The position numbers and the translations under genes are program-made. From Gymnopus androsaceus JB14 (taxonomy: Eukaryota > Basidiomycota > Agaricomycetes > Agaricales > Omphalotaceae), in NCBI GenBank assembly GCA_009733575.1, contig ML769533.1, forward strand, positions 79,291-143,290: a DNA stretch of 64,000 nucleotides. Direction: 5' to 3'. Below the pieces are notes generated by a model, which saw only the letters and a program-made list of their open reading frames with translations, was not told where the DNA came from and searched no databases. This document shows positions 44,582-55,917 of this stretch, one piece after another (the first letter of the stretch is position 1; each line of letters opens with the position of its first letter).

Positions 44582-46306
44582 ATGGGCGACCAGATAACAC
44601 AGATATACAATCAAGCGCTACAGCCTGTAATAGCAGCTTTGACGGTACGTATCATTTCGTTGGATTTACTTTTCAAGGCTAATAAAAGTACAGCTCCAGC
44701 TTCTTTTCTACGGTATGTCCTAGTACTACACCGTCCCTTCCAATCTGTATCAACTCTCAACTCTCAGGAATCTACGTATCGCTAAGCTGGACCTACGTAT
44801 CTCTCCTTGTTCGTCAAAAGGACGCAGAAAAGTTCAAGCATTTGTTCTATCCAATATCCACCCTCACTCTTTTCCTGCTTGCTACCGCCGGCGTCATCAT
44901 GTCTACCTTCGATCTTGGGAACCTGATCCAACTGCTTCTTGTCAATATGGTTGGAATGGACCCAACAGCTCGGGAGATAACATTCGTGAAGACTAGGTAA
45001 ACGTGATATTATAGTAGCAGTCGTCGATTATTGACTGTTATTTTAATCAAGGACCGCCATCGGAGTAGTGTATACACTGGCAAAGTAAGCATTCTCGTTT
45101 TTCTCAAAAGCTTCTCATTTTTACTCCTAATCTAGCTTTGTTGGCGACATCATCCTCGTACGTGGTATTCCGCTTTGACAATACCTATTCACACTCACGT
45201 ATACTGCCAGGTATATCGTTGTTACTACGTCTGGAATGGAAAATGGCTGGCAGTCATCGCCCCCAGCATTCTTTCCGTTATAAATACAAGTTTGTAGTTC
45301 GAATTTTTCGCTGTCCGAACTTTGGCTCATCCATCCAAAGTTATGGCTTTCTTGTCCACAGCCGAGATACAAGTAGGCTCCACAGAGGAGTTCGCTACCG
45401 GCGGACAATCCTCTCAAGTCTCTGCTGGAGACTCCCTCCTCTATGCATTCCTTGCTATAAACGTGTTTAACAACGTTCTTTTGACCGCATTAATCGGTAT
45501 GTCCTGCGTTTTACTGCTCCGAGTCTTAGTTCCTATACTTGGAAATGGTGCTCAACCATCTTTCTGTAGCGGGAAGACTATGGTATCTCAATCGCGCATC
45601 AGCCAAGCTATTCGGTATCACCGCAACCTCGGACAAAAGATACAACGCGATTATCTCTATGTTGTGCGTCAATCTTCCATCTTGTATTCCCTATGCATTA
45701 TAATTTACGGTCACTTTCAGCTTGGAATCAGGGTCTCTCTATCCCATCGCCCTCATCATATGTCTCGCTATCCAAGTCCATGGTTCACCAGCCACCATGG
45801 ATCCCATTCTCTTGCAGATCGTGGTACGTTCAATTGTTCTGTAGGTTTGCTCTTGATATTAACTGGAAAAAATGCAGGGAATTGCACCGATGCTTATTCT
45901 AGTACGAACCACGCTAGGTATAAGCATTGAACACGCGCCTCGCCGGGAGGATGTCGACACCGAACTCGAAAACTCCAACCTGCCGATGCAGACTATGGAA
46001 ATAAAGCACTCCTCTCGTCTTGCATCTCCTGCCGCGAGCATCATCGGTTCGGAACCAGTCACTCATTCAAATTCTACCTCGGATTATCATCCGAGCCCCG
46101 TTCGTGACTCGCGCACGATAACGACCTCCAAGTACAATAGCGGTGATTCCCGCTTGGCATCTTGGAATCCTCATTCGCAGCAGTCTTCATCGGGAAATGG
46201 GACTAGCATGGAATCCGACAGGTGGAATCAGGACCCCTTTAACGATCCATCTACGCCTCGGTCTACTACCTCGGATAGACTTATACCGTTGCGGTTGCAT
46301 GAGTAG
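44582..46306 (+). CDS. Multi-pass membrane protein, paralogue 2 of 3
   Basis: The start MGDQITQIYNQALQPVIAAL (44582) is followed by a tiny exon LQLLFYG, then IYVSLSWTYVSLLVRQKDAE, HLFYPISTLTLFLLATAGVI and NMVGMDPTAREITFVKTR. Short exons continue with TAIGVVYTLA and FVGDIIL, then YRCYYVWNGKWLAVIAPSIL. Later come AGDSLLYAFLAINVFNNVLL, GRLWYLNRASAKLF, LESGSLYPIALIICLAIQVH and GIAPMLILVRTTLGISIEHA, ending in a polar Ser/Asn-rich cytosolic tail with the stop at 46304. About seven helices are expected. The exon layout mirrors 59639-61440 (inverted, 13 kb away) and 10711-12348, so these are paralogues of one lineage-expanded family of unknown function; a receptor or sensor role is only a guess. It appears intact. 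Confidence 0.78.
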
Positions 46307-47717
46307 TTTATTTCACTCGCTCTACTTTATTATAACGTTCTTGTATAGTCTGTTTGTGAGACTATGTACTTCCATTCATTTATACTGCTCATTCCTTTGA
46401 TATTACCTTGTTTTCACATCCTGCCCTTCCTGTCCTTACAATGTTGTCCAGTATATCATTATCAGTACATATTAGTATACACAATAATATTATTCATCTC
46501 GCTTGAATGCCGCGTCAACCATGAGTAGCTGTCATGGACGTTTTCAGACAATGTTGAGGTAACGTGACTCGTGCGTGACCAAGCCTATATACGAGCGCCA
46601 ACCCTGGGCCGACACGCCGGGATTCCCTACTCCACCGGCCGTGCCCGCCGGGCTTAAATATACCTTGGAGCCCGAGATGGTATGTAAGTTGCCCTAAACC
46701 AAGCATTGAGCTGCGAGGAAATCAAACGAGGCTGGTCTACATTCCTTCGACGAACAGTAAAGATTACTTTAAACTAGCCTCACACATCGCCAAACGGCCT
46801 CCCGGAGGACCGTTGTACGTTGAACGTGACAAGTACGAGAGGGAAGTGCATTCCAGTTCCTGCCAGTGGTCTTGCTGTCTTGTTTTGCTCGAAGTGATTG
46901 CGAAATGGCTCATGTCTTGGAGGTACACAGAATGAGGGCTAGGGGTTGCATGAAGGGGATGAAGCTCTCACTTTAGAGAATTGATAGGCGCTAAACCACG
47001 CGTCTGCCAGCTCAAGCGCTTAAAGTTATCAATCACGACGTTGTTTTAGACCTCAAGGCCTCAAGGCTCAAGTACAGTACAAGAATACCGTATAAATGAG
47101 CCCTTTGACCATCTCGTTTATTCTTGATGAATAAATTTGACCTACATCTACGAACGTCATGTACAATTGCATGCACGTAATGCGGACTAACCAAATCCTA
47201 GTTATCCTGAACTTTCTTTTTTCTTTTTCGCTCCTTTGGCGCTACTAACTGAATTTTTACAGGATATCCTTTTTTTCAACTCTATCCAAGGATGACCGGG
47301 TGATGCTCTATGGCAAATGATGGCCGTGGTATACATTGAAGAGATAGCGTTTTTAGTTGAGGAACAGGTGAGCGTTTTTTCTTTTTCTGCTCACATTTAA
47401 TTTGATGGGCTTTAGTCAAAATGCATGCTCGTAAAATGATATCTAACAATCCCAAGGTCGACCGGTCATAATCGGAGGCGTGTCTGATATTAAGAGTCTG
47501 GTGATGTCCGCCTATTCAACGAGGTTCGTGGATTACTGAGCAGGACCATTTACTGTAATCATAACGGCCTTTCTCTAGTCCGCTGCACTAAACAGATTGC
47601 TTGCTAGCAGATTTATGGGTTGGTAATCACCGAATTCAGGAAGCTTTATAACTCGGGTTGCTCGATGTCTAACGCAGGAAATTCCCCTCGCCTTTCAAAT
47701 TGATCTACAGTATAACC
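46307..47717. other. Intergenic, nothing recognised
   Basis: A 1.4-kb gap between two plus-strand genes. No protein-like frame, strong repeat or RNA gene was recognised. Confidence 0.55.
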
Positions 47718-49210
47718 ATGGTCCGCATTACAAACACACGGTTCTTGTTCAACGAAATACCTGCCGGTAAGTGATTTTCGCGTTACTGTTCACATCGGTG
47801 TTAATCTGGATGTAGGTTTTCCTGAAGACAAGACCTTCAAGTATGATACCAGCCAGACTATCGATTTGGAAAACGATCCTCTCAATGGCGGTGTCCTGTT
47901 GAAAGTTTTGCTCCTATCCGCGGACCCCTACAATAGGGTGCAGATGCGCCCTGCTGATGTGGAAGGTTACATGGTGGGTAAAAACATCATTCTCCCTCGT
48001 GCTGAATCGTCTTACCCACTATCTACTTAGCCCCCTTTCATCGTTGGTCAACCGTGAGTGTCGCTAATACCTTCCGATGCATTCTTGAGCTCATTGGTTC
48101 CCTTTCATAGACTTTTCACTTACGGTGTGGGCAAAGTTATTCGTTCTGAGAAGGAAGGGTTCAAAGCTGGTGATATCGTATATAGCATATTGTGTAAGTG
48201 CATTCGCTCCAATGATTCCTACACGCTCCTTCTCTGGCTAATTATACGTTATGCGCTAGACCACGCGGAATATTTCGTGTTCAATGACCATCCATTCCCG
48301 ATGATGGTTTTGAAGCCCGAACCTGGTCTCCATTATTCGGCGTACTTAGGTGCGGGAGGTATGCCGGGTCAAACCGCGTACTATGGTTGGAAAGAATACG
48401 CCAACGCCAAAGCAGTATGTCCTTCCTCATTTTCCATATCTCCATTCAACTTAATTCTATCTTCTTTCTCTAGGGCGAAACTGTCTTCGTTTCTGGAGGA
48501 GCAGGCCCCGTTGGAAGGTCAGTCAGTTGCGCTTGGATGACCATTGAGCACCAAAGCTGATTTTGACCCCTTGGGTTCGTAGTCTCGTCATTCAACTGGC
48601 CAAGCAAGATGGCCTCAAAGTTATCGCCTCGGCTGGCAGTAATGAAAAGGTCCAGTTCCTCAAAGACGTTGGAGCAGATGTGGCGTTCAACTACAAGACC
48701 GAGAGTACAGCTGATATACTCAAGAAAGAGGGTCCATTGCATGTGTGAGTATACACGTATCTTCGAAGACACAAATGGTTTGACTAACAATCTTCAGTTA
48801 TTGGGATAACGTCGGTGGAACTACCCTAGATTTGGCGATTGAGAACGCTGCCATACACGCCCGATTCATAGAATGTGGTGCCATCTCGCAGTACAACTCC
48901 AAAGATGGTGTGAATATGAAGGTTCGTGGAACGCCGAGTCTTATTTCACTGTTTACTGACTCTGTGTGCTGTACAGAACCTGGACCAAATTTATGCCCTT
49001 CGCATTATCCTATACGGGTTCCTCTTCGCTGATCTAGCTCCCAAATGGGAAGAGGATTTCTACGCGGTGGTACCGAAGAAACTCGCCAGCGGTGAATTCA
49101 AGTACACTGAGGATATGACACGCGGGTTGGAGAATGCCGGTAAAGCGATACTCGAAGTTCAGGTTGGTAAAAATAAAGGGAAGAAGGTTATTGTTGTTGC
49201 GGACAATTGA
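47718..49210 (+). CDS. NADP-dependent alkenal/prostaglandin-reductase-like MDR enzyme
   Basis: This is a medium-chain dehydrogenase/reductase of the zinc-free PTGR1 / double-bond-reductase type, expected to reduce alpha,beta-unsaturated carbonyls with NADPH in the cytosol. Nine exons can be placed: 47718-47766, 47816-47973, 48031-48053, 48111-48193, 48260-48414, 48474-48517, 48583-48744, 48798-48921 and 48977-49210. They sum to 1032 nt, i.e. 343 residues, normal for the family. Landmarks are MVRITNTRFLFNEIPAGFPE, VLLLSADPYNRVQMRP, FTYGVGKVIRSEKEGFKAGD, LGAGGMPGQTAYYGWKEYAN, the dinucleotide-binding TVFVSGGAGPVGSLVIQLAK, IASAGSNEKVQFLKDVGADV, VYWDNVGGTTLDLAIENA and ARFIECGAISQYN. It ends KGKKVIVVADN. 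It appears complete. Confidence 0.92.
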
Positions 49211-49895
49211 ATAGAAGCCAACTATCTACATATACATGTGCGTAGAAAAGTAGTACTACGGTTAACCTTGAACGTCTCCAACAATGAATGTTCACAAATT
49301 AGCCGCTACGAGAGCGACGAGGTTGCATCTTGATTACGAAGTGGGATCGCTGTAATTAAACACGGCGGCAGGCCTGAGTAGCCAGCAGCAAACTTTAGAT
49401 TGAATCAGTTATTCTTCGGAAAGAGCGTAAAAAGTAAGCCTACTGTGCACTTGCTACCCACTCAACAGGCAGAGACTCCCCAATACTCACAATTCTTCAC
49501 TATACTCGGTACGCCTTGGTTGAACACTGACTTCAGTGGAGAGTCTATGGATAAACCATGGGTGCTGAATCCAATGATTAACCGTGACGAGACTAATAAG
49601 TAATGAATGAATTATGACACTCATGCACAGTGTCAACTGCTCACCGGAAACAGAGGTAGTATTAAGCGGTAAATGAACAGACAACTCGAAATCGGATCCG
49701 TACGGTATGATTTGGAGAAGGCCGCCCCCGGGGGAGTTAAGAATTCCACTCTAATTGTGCATCAGTAAAGACCGACAAGGTAAGAACATGATAAAGAGAC
49801 CTGGGGAATGGGGAATGGCACGTCCGCACTCTGTACGATAATGAATATGAAGAGAAAAATGCTTGGATGCTTTCAAGTAGAAAAGAAAAAAAAAT
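49211..49895. other. Intergenic, nothing recognised
   Basis: A gap between the reductase stop and the tRNA. The open frame at 49400-49603 shows no protein-like features. Confidence 0.5.
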
Positions 49896-49993
49896 GGGGC
49901 GAATCCGGATTCGAACCGAAGACCCCCTGCAATGGATTCAGATAACTCTGATTACTACCCAAAGCAGGTATCATACCTCTAGACCATACGCCC
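49896..49993 (-). tRNA. tRNA-Pro (anticodon TGG) with intron
   Basis: The minus strand reads GGGCGTATGGTCTAGAGGTA from 49993, an A-box-like D-arm. The anticodon stem is CCTGC/GCAGG and the loop TTTGGG places TGG at 34-36. A 26-base insertion follows position 37, the canonical site of tRNA introns. The T-arm is GGTTCGAATCC (B box), and the 3' acceptor strand TTCGCCC plus discriminator C ends at 49896. Mature length without CCA is about 72 nt. The acceptor stem has one apparent T-T mismatch (positions 6/67). A run of T on the minus strand (AAAAAAAATGGGG on plus, 49884-49899) just past the 3' end is a good Pol III terminator. Confidence 0.9.
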
Positions 49994-52010
49994 GATGACA
50001 ACCTTGGTTTATAGCATCTCCATGTAACCAAAATGTAGTAGTCCTGTGCGCCAAAAGTCATAAACTTAATGAGGTATGCTGAAGCGTTCAAAGTCTTCAG
50101 TGGCAGTAGCGGACAACGATGCAATTAACGGAAATATTCGGACATGAATATGTATGTGCTGAAAGCAATTCATACTTTGTCGCGGACTTCGAAGGGCGGA
50201 TGTCAATTTTTGTACGGTAGTGTCAAACCAAGTCGAAGTAAGTAGTAGCAGAATAGGAGCCTCTAATCATGGACATATAACCCCACCACTCTGGCGAGAT
50301 TGTGCAGCACACGTGCATTTGAGCTGCTGTTTGTGCGAGAATTCTCTTTAATATAAAAGCTGGATTCGGCGTTGTTTAACTCTGAAGGCGGCCTCAAGCC
50401 TACAGTGAGGGCCGGTGGGCGTTAGTTTTTTTTCTCTCAAACGTTTGAATGAAGAATGCTGGTGCTAAAACAACGCCCACCGAAAGATAAGTCGAAACTC
50501 TTACTTGCAGCGCCAGCAGGTCGATAATACCGAGACTTGCCTGGCATCCGATCTTCCTGCTAGCAGTAGTCTGTAAACCTATGTATAGCTTGTGATTATT
50601 TTTCGGAGAATTGAGCGCTGGAGGGAGCAAGAATCCTGTCGCGACTTGCTTCAGAGTGACATATGTACATATGACATTCCCGAATCCCTCGAACTCGCGG
50701 CTTTTTGGAGAGGGGAATCGGAAGATTCGGAGCTGATACATCTGCGCGGGCAGAGATCAATTGAAGGACCTACTAGCTAAGTAACTATGTCGCCTCTCGT
50801 GCTATATTAATGTAGATGAATCTAAAGGCAGTAGCACTGAGCGCGAACAGTAAGTCCTAAGGCTGTGCAACTTAACCATTTTAACTCGAGTTGGACGTTT
50901 GAGGGTGGCTTCTTGTGATGGATGGATTGTAGCGCCCTTGGATAGTCCGGGATCGCGCGCGCGTCTACGCCGTATTGCTGGACGGAGGATTTTGAGCGCG
51001 AAGCTATTAAGCATTGGACAGACTGAACCTTGCAGGCTCGCAAGAAGAGCATTCAGGAGGAACAGACGAAAAGGGGGATAAGGGAGAATCGGAGAAAAGA
51101 TCTCGGAAATACGGTAGTACGTAATTGGTTTCGTACGTCCCTTGATGAGGTAATTTCAGTGGGCCTTGAATTCAAATACGACTCGCTTTCTTTCTCAGAT
51201 TGTCATTGCAGTCGAAAGGTTAGAATTATTTCTACTTTCATTCTTTCCAGGAAATTCTCACCACTAACTAACTATTTAATTTGCTTTATAGAACGGAGAA
51301 GTTGCAGGAGGTGCTCAGCTCAGTAGCGAAAGACTCGAGCCGACAGTCGAGAAGCGATCTTTTGCCAGTTGGGACGACTTTTCTACTGTCCCTACACTCT
51401 GTCTTTTGTCGATCAAAGCTATTGGGAAGCACGGTCAGAGTTGGATCTATTCCTCTTGCGGAAGGACCGAAGGAATTTAGCGCTGCACTAGCAGGTGAGT
51501 TTTGATCTAGTTTTCGTTATAACAATGCTTGAAAATCTGGACTTTGTTCCCTTTGCTTTCCTTCAAGACTCATGCTGACCACTTTCTTGTTCACAGACGC
51601 AGAAACTCTGTACGAAAACAAAGTTGGAACTATTAACACGTTTTGATTCTTGTCGCCACTCTGTCCGGTGAGTCGGCATGCGACTAATTCTGCTTTCTTT
51701 GCTTCTGCGTGGTCGTCTCGACTGCAGTCATTGGCGTTTACACGGTTTTGCATGTTGTTTATTTTCATGTCTTGATTGACTTGTGTGATGTGCCTTGGCA
51801 TTTGGCGTTCAAAATAGTAAACAGCAGCTGACTTTCTACCTTAGTTTCCCCCAGGTTTCGCCACAACTTTTCAACCCCATCTATAAATCTACAGTTTCCA
51901 CTCACGCTCGCTTTCCCGACACACTCTCTTATTTTTGTACCCGGACGAACAACAAACTATTATATCAGCATCAGTCCGTTGATTGAGGCTTCAAAACCTC
52001 TATTGCACCG
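49994..52010. other. Intergenic, possible exon scraps only
   Basis: A plus-strand exon-like piece at about 51290-51500 (TEKLQEVLSSVAKDSSRQSR, ending at a GTGAGT donor) could belong to an unrecognised gene, but I cannot assemble it. The rest shows no gene. Confidence 0.35.
51882..51888 (+). promoter_or_regulatory. TATA-like box before the 52011 gene
   Basis: TATAAAT lies about 125 bp upstream of the ATG at 52011, after a pyrimidine-rich stretch. The position and sequence fit a fungal core promoter; there is no direct proof of use. Confidence 0.35.
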
Positions 52011-53682
52011 ATGTTTACACCACCTGGTTCTCCCTTTCCCTCACCACGAGCAATGGAAGAGATGCAGCGTCAGTCGAGGCCTTCGCTCGCTCGTACGACG
52101 TCCTCGGAATTAGACCCGTCAGGTCCTTCCCCTTCAGGTTCTTCGTTTCATCCACCGCCAACGACTCGAAATCTATCCTCGTTATCATCAACAACACCGA
52201 TGAAACTATCATCTCCTCCATCCCGTCCTCACAAGTCATTTCCTTTGATGAAGGACTCGGACTACGAATCCCAAAACTGCTCCGGATCTGAGGCTAAACG
52301 TCGGATTGGCCGCCATATCAAATGGACTGCTATCTCAATACCTATCGTATTAGCCTTGGTCACACTGAGCAATCATTGTACGGCCGAGCTACTGGGAATG
52401 GCTGGATGGATTCAAAATGGGCATAGGCCGCCACAGGAGAGCGTCCCAGCAGGTTATCATGGGCATGAGCACGACATGTTCGAGCTCGTCTTGGATGGGC
52501 TGAAACCACACTCGTCATCACATCCCCATCATCACGCTCACCATCAAGCTTCCCCGCTTCCGACTGAAGCCACTGTGGTAGAATCGAAGGAGGGTGTTTT
52601 GCGGCGTCAAACCACCGTCGTTGCCTCTGGTGTATCAGCGACGGCGTCCGAGCTGGCTACTCCTACGGCGACCTCGGCGTCCACTACCTCTTCAACGACG
52701 GCGACGTCAACCATACCGGCGACCGCACAAAATTTACCGACTGTTCCTACCACATGTACGTTTTTGTTTTATATGATTTGCTCACTTATTAACTTGTAAT
52801 TTCAGCCCCAATCCTTCCTACCCCATTCCCGCAACCCTGGGACTCTGATATTGCTCAAAATTTCTCCACCCAGTCATGTTACAACTTCTTCCTCACCATG
52901 ACCAACTCGGATAGCTTTAGGAGTTGCAGGCCCTTTGGACTGTTACAAAGCACCAGTGACACTTTTGCGGATGTACGTTGCTTCTGTTAGTTCATTCTAT
53001 TCCATGTCTGATTCTTGGGCGTGCCATAGCTTCAATCAAACTTGTCGGCTCTGAATGATGTCGTCTGGGGCACATGTAATCCGACACTGGGCCTGGACCA
53101 GTGTACAACTAACATGGCGACGTTTGCGTCATCCCTCCAATCAGCTTGTGCTACAGATCTAGCAGCTAATAATTTGAATGCTGTTAGTACTTTACAAGGT
53201 GAGATGAGATTCCTTCACCCTCCCGAAAATATCATCTTCAACTCACACCCTTTCATCTAGCCTTGGAATCCTACTCACTCACCTACAGCACCGGCTGCCT
53301 AACCGATCCTTCGACCGATTCTTACTGTTACGTCAAAGCCGCCCACAACACCAACCCCTCCGATCTCTACTTCTACTCTCTTCCCGAGGGCGTCAGCCTA
53401 TCCAACACATCAACTCTCACATGTTCCTCTTGCACAAAGTCTCTGATGTCCCTATATGTTAATGCCCTCAATGCGAATGCATCAGAAATGTCGGAACTGG
53501 CGTCGGTGTATGCGAAAGCCCAGAGTTTGGCAGCTAGTGCCTGTGGAAGCTCTTATGCGCAGCAGTCGACTAGCTCGCTGGCAGATTCAACGGGGAATGG
53601 CGCGATTGCGATGGATTGTGTGTGGATGATGAGGACGTTTTGGATGGCGTTGGCAGTAGCGGTTTTAGTGCTTTTGGTGTAG
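52011..53682 (+). CDS. DUF7729-like Cys-rich membrane/surface protein
   Basis: Four exons (52011-52755, 52806-52972, 53030-53198, 53261-53682) give 500 residues. A polar Ser/Pro-rich N-terminus (about 1-100) precedes a single membrane segment (WTAISIPIVLALVTLSNHCT, about 105-122). Then follow a His-rich stretch (PHSSSHPHHHAHHQ), a Ser/Thr-rich stalk, and a Cys-patterned domain with NFSTQSCYNFFLTMTNSDSF, RSCRPFGLL, WGTCNPTLGLDQCTTNMATF, YSTGCLTDPSTDSYCYVKAA and STLTCSSCTKSLM. The C-terminus is hydrophobic (MALAVAVLVLLV), resembling a GPI-anchor signal or second anchor. The Cys pattern is what I associate with fungal DUF7729 proteins. The function is unknown; cell-surface location is inferred. 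It is intact, with a TATA-like box at 51882. Confidence 0.82.
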
Positions 53683-55917
53683 GCGACTGCAGGACGTTTT
53701 GTCTGTATTTCTTTGGGTTTGGGTTTTCGTTAGCTCATTCGTTGTTGTTTCTTTTGTTCTTGGTTTCTTTTTCATTCATTTACGGGTGGTTTATGGTGTT
53801 TAAAGGATCAAAAGTTTACGCATACACTCGAGAACTTCTTGGTTTTTTATCCTTCTCTTTATTTATCTTCATCACTCGAAGTACCGAGGACTCCCGTCGT
53901 TGTATCAGGTCGTTCACGAAAAATCTTCTTGCTTGCTTGACCCAAAACGTATTATTATCTTCCCCTATACATAACTTATTTCAACGTCATCATGTTCATG
54001 TTCTTACAGTAATTACTTACTTACCTACTTTCACAACCAAACTACCTAACCTCGCCCTTTTTGTTTGGTTGCTTCAAACGATATTGGACGGACGCCAGCG
54101 ATTGCTGATGCGAGTATCTGAGTACTTGGGTGTTTGTAACCGGATTTCATACTTGATTACTTGTCGATTCGTTGAACGGAGTACCGTCGGTGCTCGTGCT
54201 TAATCTATGCACACTCACATACCAGTTGGTTCGGTGATTTCAGTAGTAGAAATTAGCTACAGGTCCCAAATACTGCGGGTCCTTCAATTGAGTGGTCCCC
54301 GGTTGCTTTCATCGCTCCCTTAGACTCGAGAAACCACAATCACTTCGGTTTATTTCGTAAAAGAGAGACATGTATCGGCAACTGGGTCCTCTTTCTCCTT
54401 TCTCAATAAGATGGATATTTTTGCGAGAGAGTTGCAAACCATACCCATGAAAGATTACTTTCCTGACTATTCCGGTGGCGATAACTTGGATACTGGATGC
54501 AATTGTATCATGAGAAGATAAGTACCGTACATATGTACAAGGAAGTATCAGTGAACATCAAACTACCAGCAGACGCTCAAGAAGGAAAAGTGTCTGAAAG
54601 CGGGATCTTAGTCCTTCCTCTCTTCTGCCTACAATCAGAATGTTTTATCCAAAACAATTCCTGTCGCAACTCCATCAAGTAATGGAGCTGCACTCCCTCC
54701 ATACCGTTATTGCTGCGGACAAGGAGCATATGCATTAGGCGGTGGTCCTTACGCATATTGACTAGGCATAGTAGTCAGTTCGACTCCTAGTAGTTGTCGG
54801 CGGCGCATAAAACCTGGGACCAAAACATTTTTTCCATTCTCCTGGTGACGCTGCATTTTACGGTTGTTGTTCTTCTGATGGCGGTCTATCTTGTGTTCAG
54901 TCTCCTTCTCGACACTGAAATGATTCAAATTAGCCATTTAGAAACATCGTACTCGAAAAAAAAGAGCATTTACTCACCATAGCGCGTCTGCCCAAAGCCA
55001 TTAGCGGAGCGGAAGCCCTTGACGCGATAGCATTGCTACTCTCTGGTGAGATAGCACTGACTATGGCCCCACGAATACCTCTGCCATTTCGCTCTCCCAC
55101 CAGACTTCCTTCAATATGTTTCTCAACTCCCCCTACGAAGCTATTTAATTAACCCCCCTCCAGCTGCCCCCCGTGGAGCCATAGTTATGCCCGTGGCCTC
55201 TCAAACATCCTGCCTTTATCGCCCTTACACGAGTCTTTGTTCATGCCCGCGGTTCCAGTAACAAGACTGTCGTGATCATCATAAGTCCCTCGACTAGCAG
55301 CCTCAGACTCTTTAATATCTTGGGAAGAATATTTGGCATCTCTGATGTAAGGCAGAGGGGACCGTGACAAGGATTTCCTTGACTTGACCATCCAGGCTTG
55401 GAGTTTGCCTCAGTCTTCTGGATGCAGTTGGAGATGTTGCTCGTCCTCATATGGATGAGCCCAGATTAAACGGGGTGGATTGAAGAAAGTATCGACCTGG
55501 TAGAAGGACAAGCTGAATAAGAAGAGAGATTATTAAGATCAATCTAATAAGGGTGTGTAAAAATGCGCTGAGTAAGATACTGTTTAAATCTCGTAGAATA
55601 ACTCGCCATATTATATTCTCGAGAAGTCGGAAGGAAGACAGGAAATCGGCTATCCGGATATGCGGGTCTCCCAAATTAGCAAGTCAAAGCGTGTTATATG
55701 AATTTTTTTTCGGATTATCAAGATACCCGTTGTCGGTTTTCGATACTCCGTACGCAATTCTCAAATGATTCAACTTCAGAATCTTATTTCTAATTGATTG
55801 GAGGAGAGTGGCAGATTTTTGATAATCTCTTGCTACAACCTTGAATACAGGGCCATGTTTTACCTAAAAGTTGCGTTAGTTTAAGTAGTGAGTTCAAACA
55901 TACTTGGCCAACCTACT
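53683..55917. other. Intergenic; no convincing gene
   Basis: The long frame at 53616-54203 overlaps the end of the previous gene and is mostly its 3' region read in another frame. The frames at 54749-55470 on the minus strand (for example SLSRSPLPYIRDAKYSSQDI) are suggestive but cannot be assembled. A repeat shared with 59352-59522 lies at 54161-54362. Confidence 0.45.
54161..54362. repeat. Repeat shared with 59352-59522, copy 1
   Basis: Blocks GATTCGTTGAACGGAG, CGGTGCTCGTGCTTAATCTA, CTACAGGTCC, GGTCCTTCAATTGAGTG and CCCTTAGACTCGAGAAACCA recur in the same order and orientation at 59352-59522. It has no coding capacity and no terminal repeats. Confidence 0.75.

Noticed and set aside
53616..54203. 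195-residue plus-strand open frame
   Set aside because: It overlaps the last exon of the DUF7729-like gene in another frame and is Phe/Leu-rich from T-rich 3' sequence; no start context, splice sites or domains.
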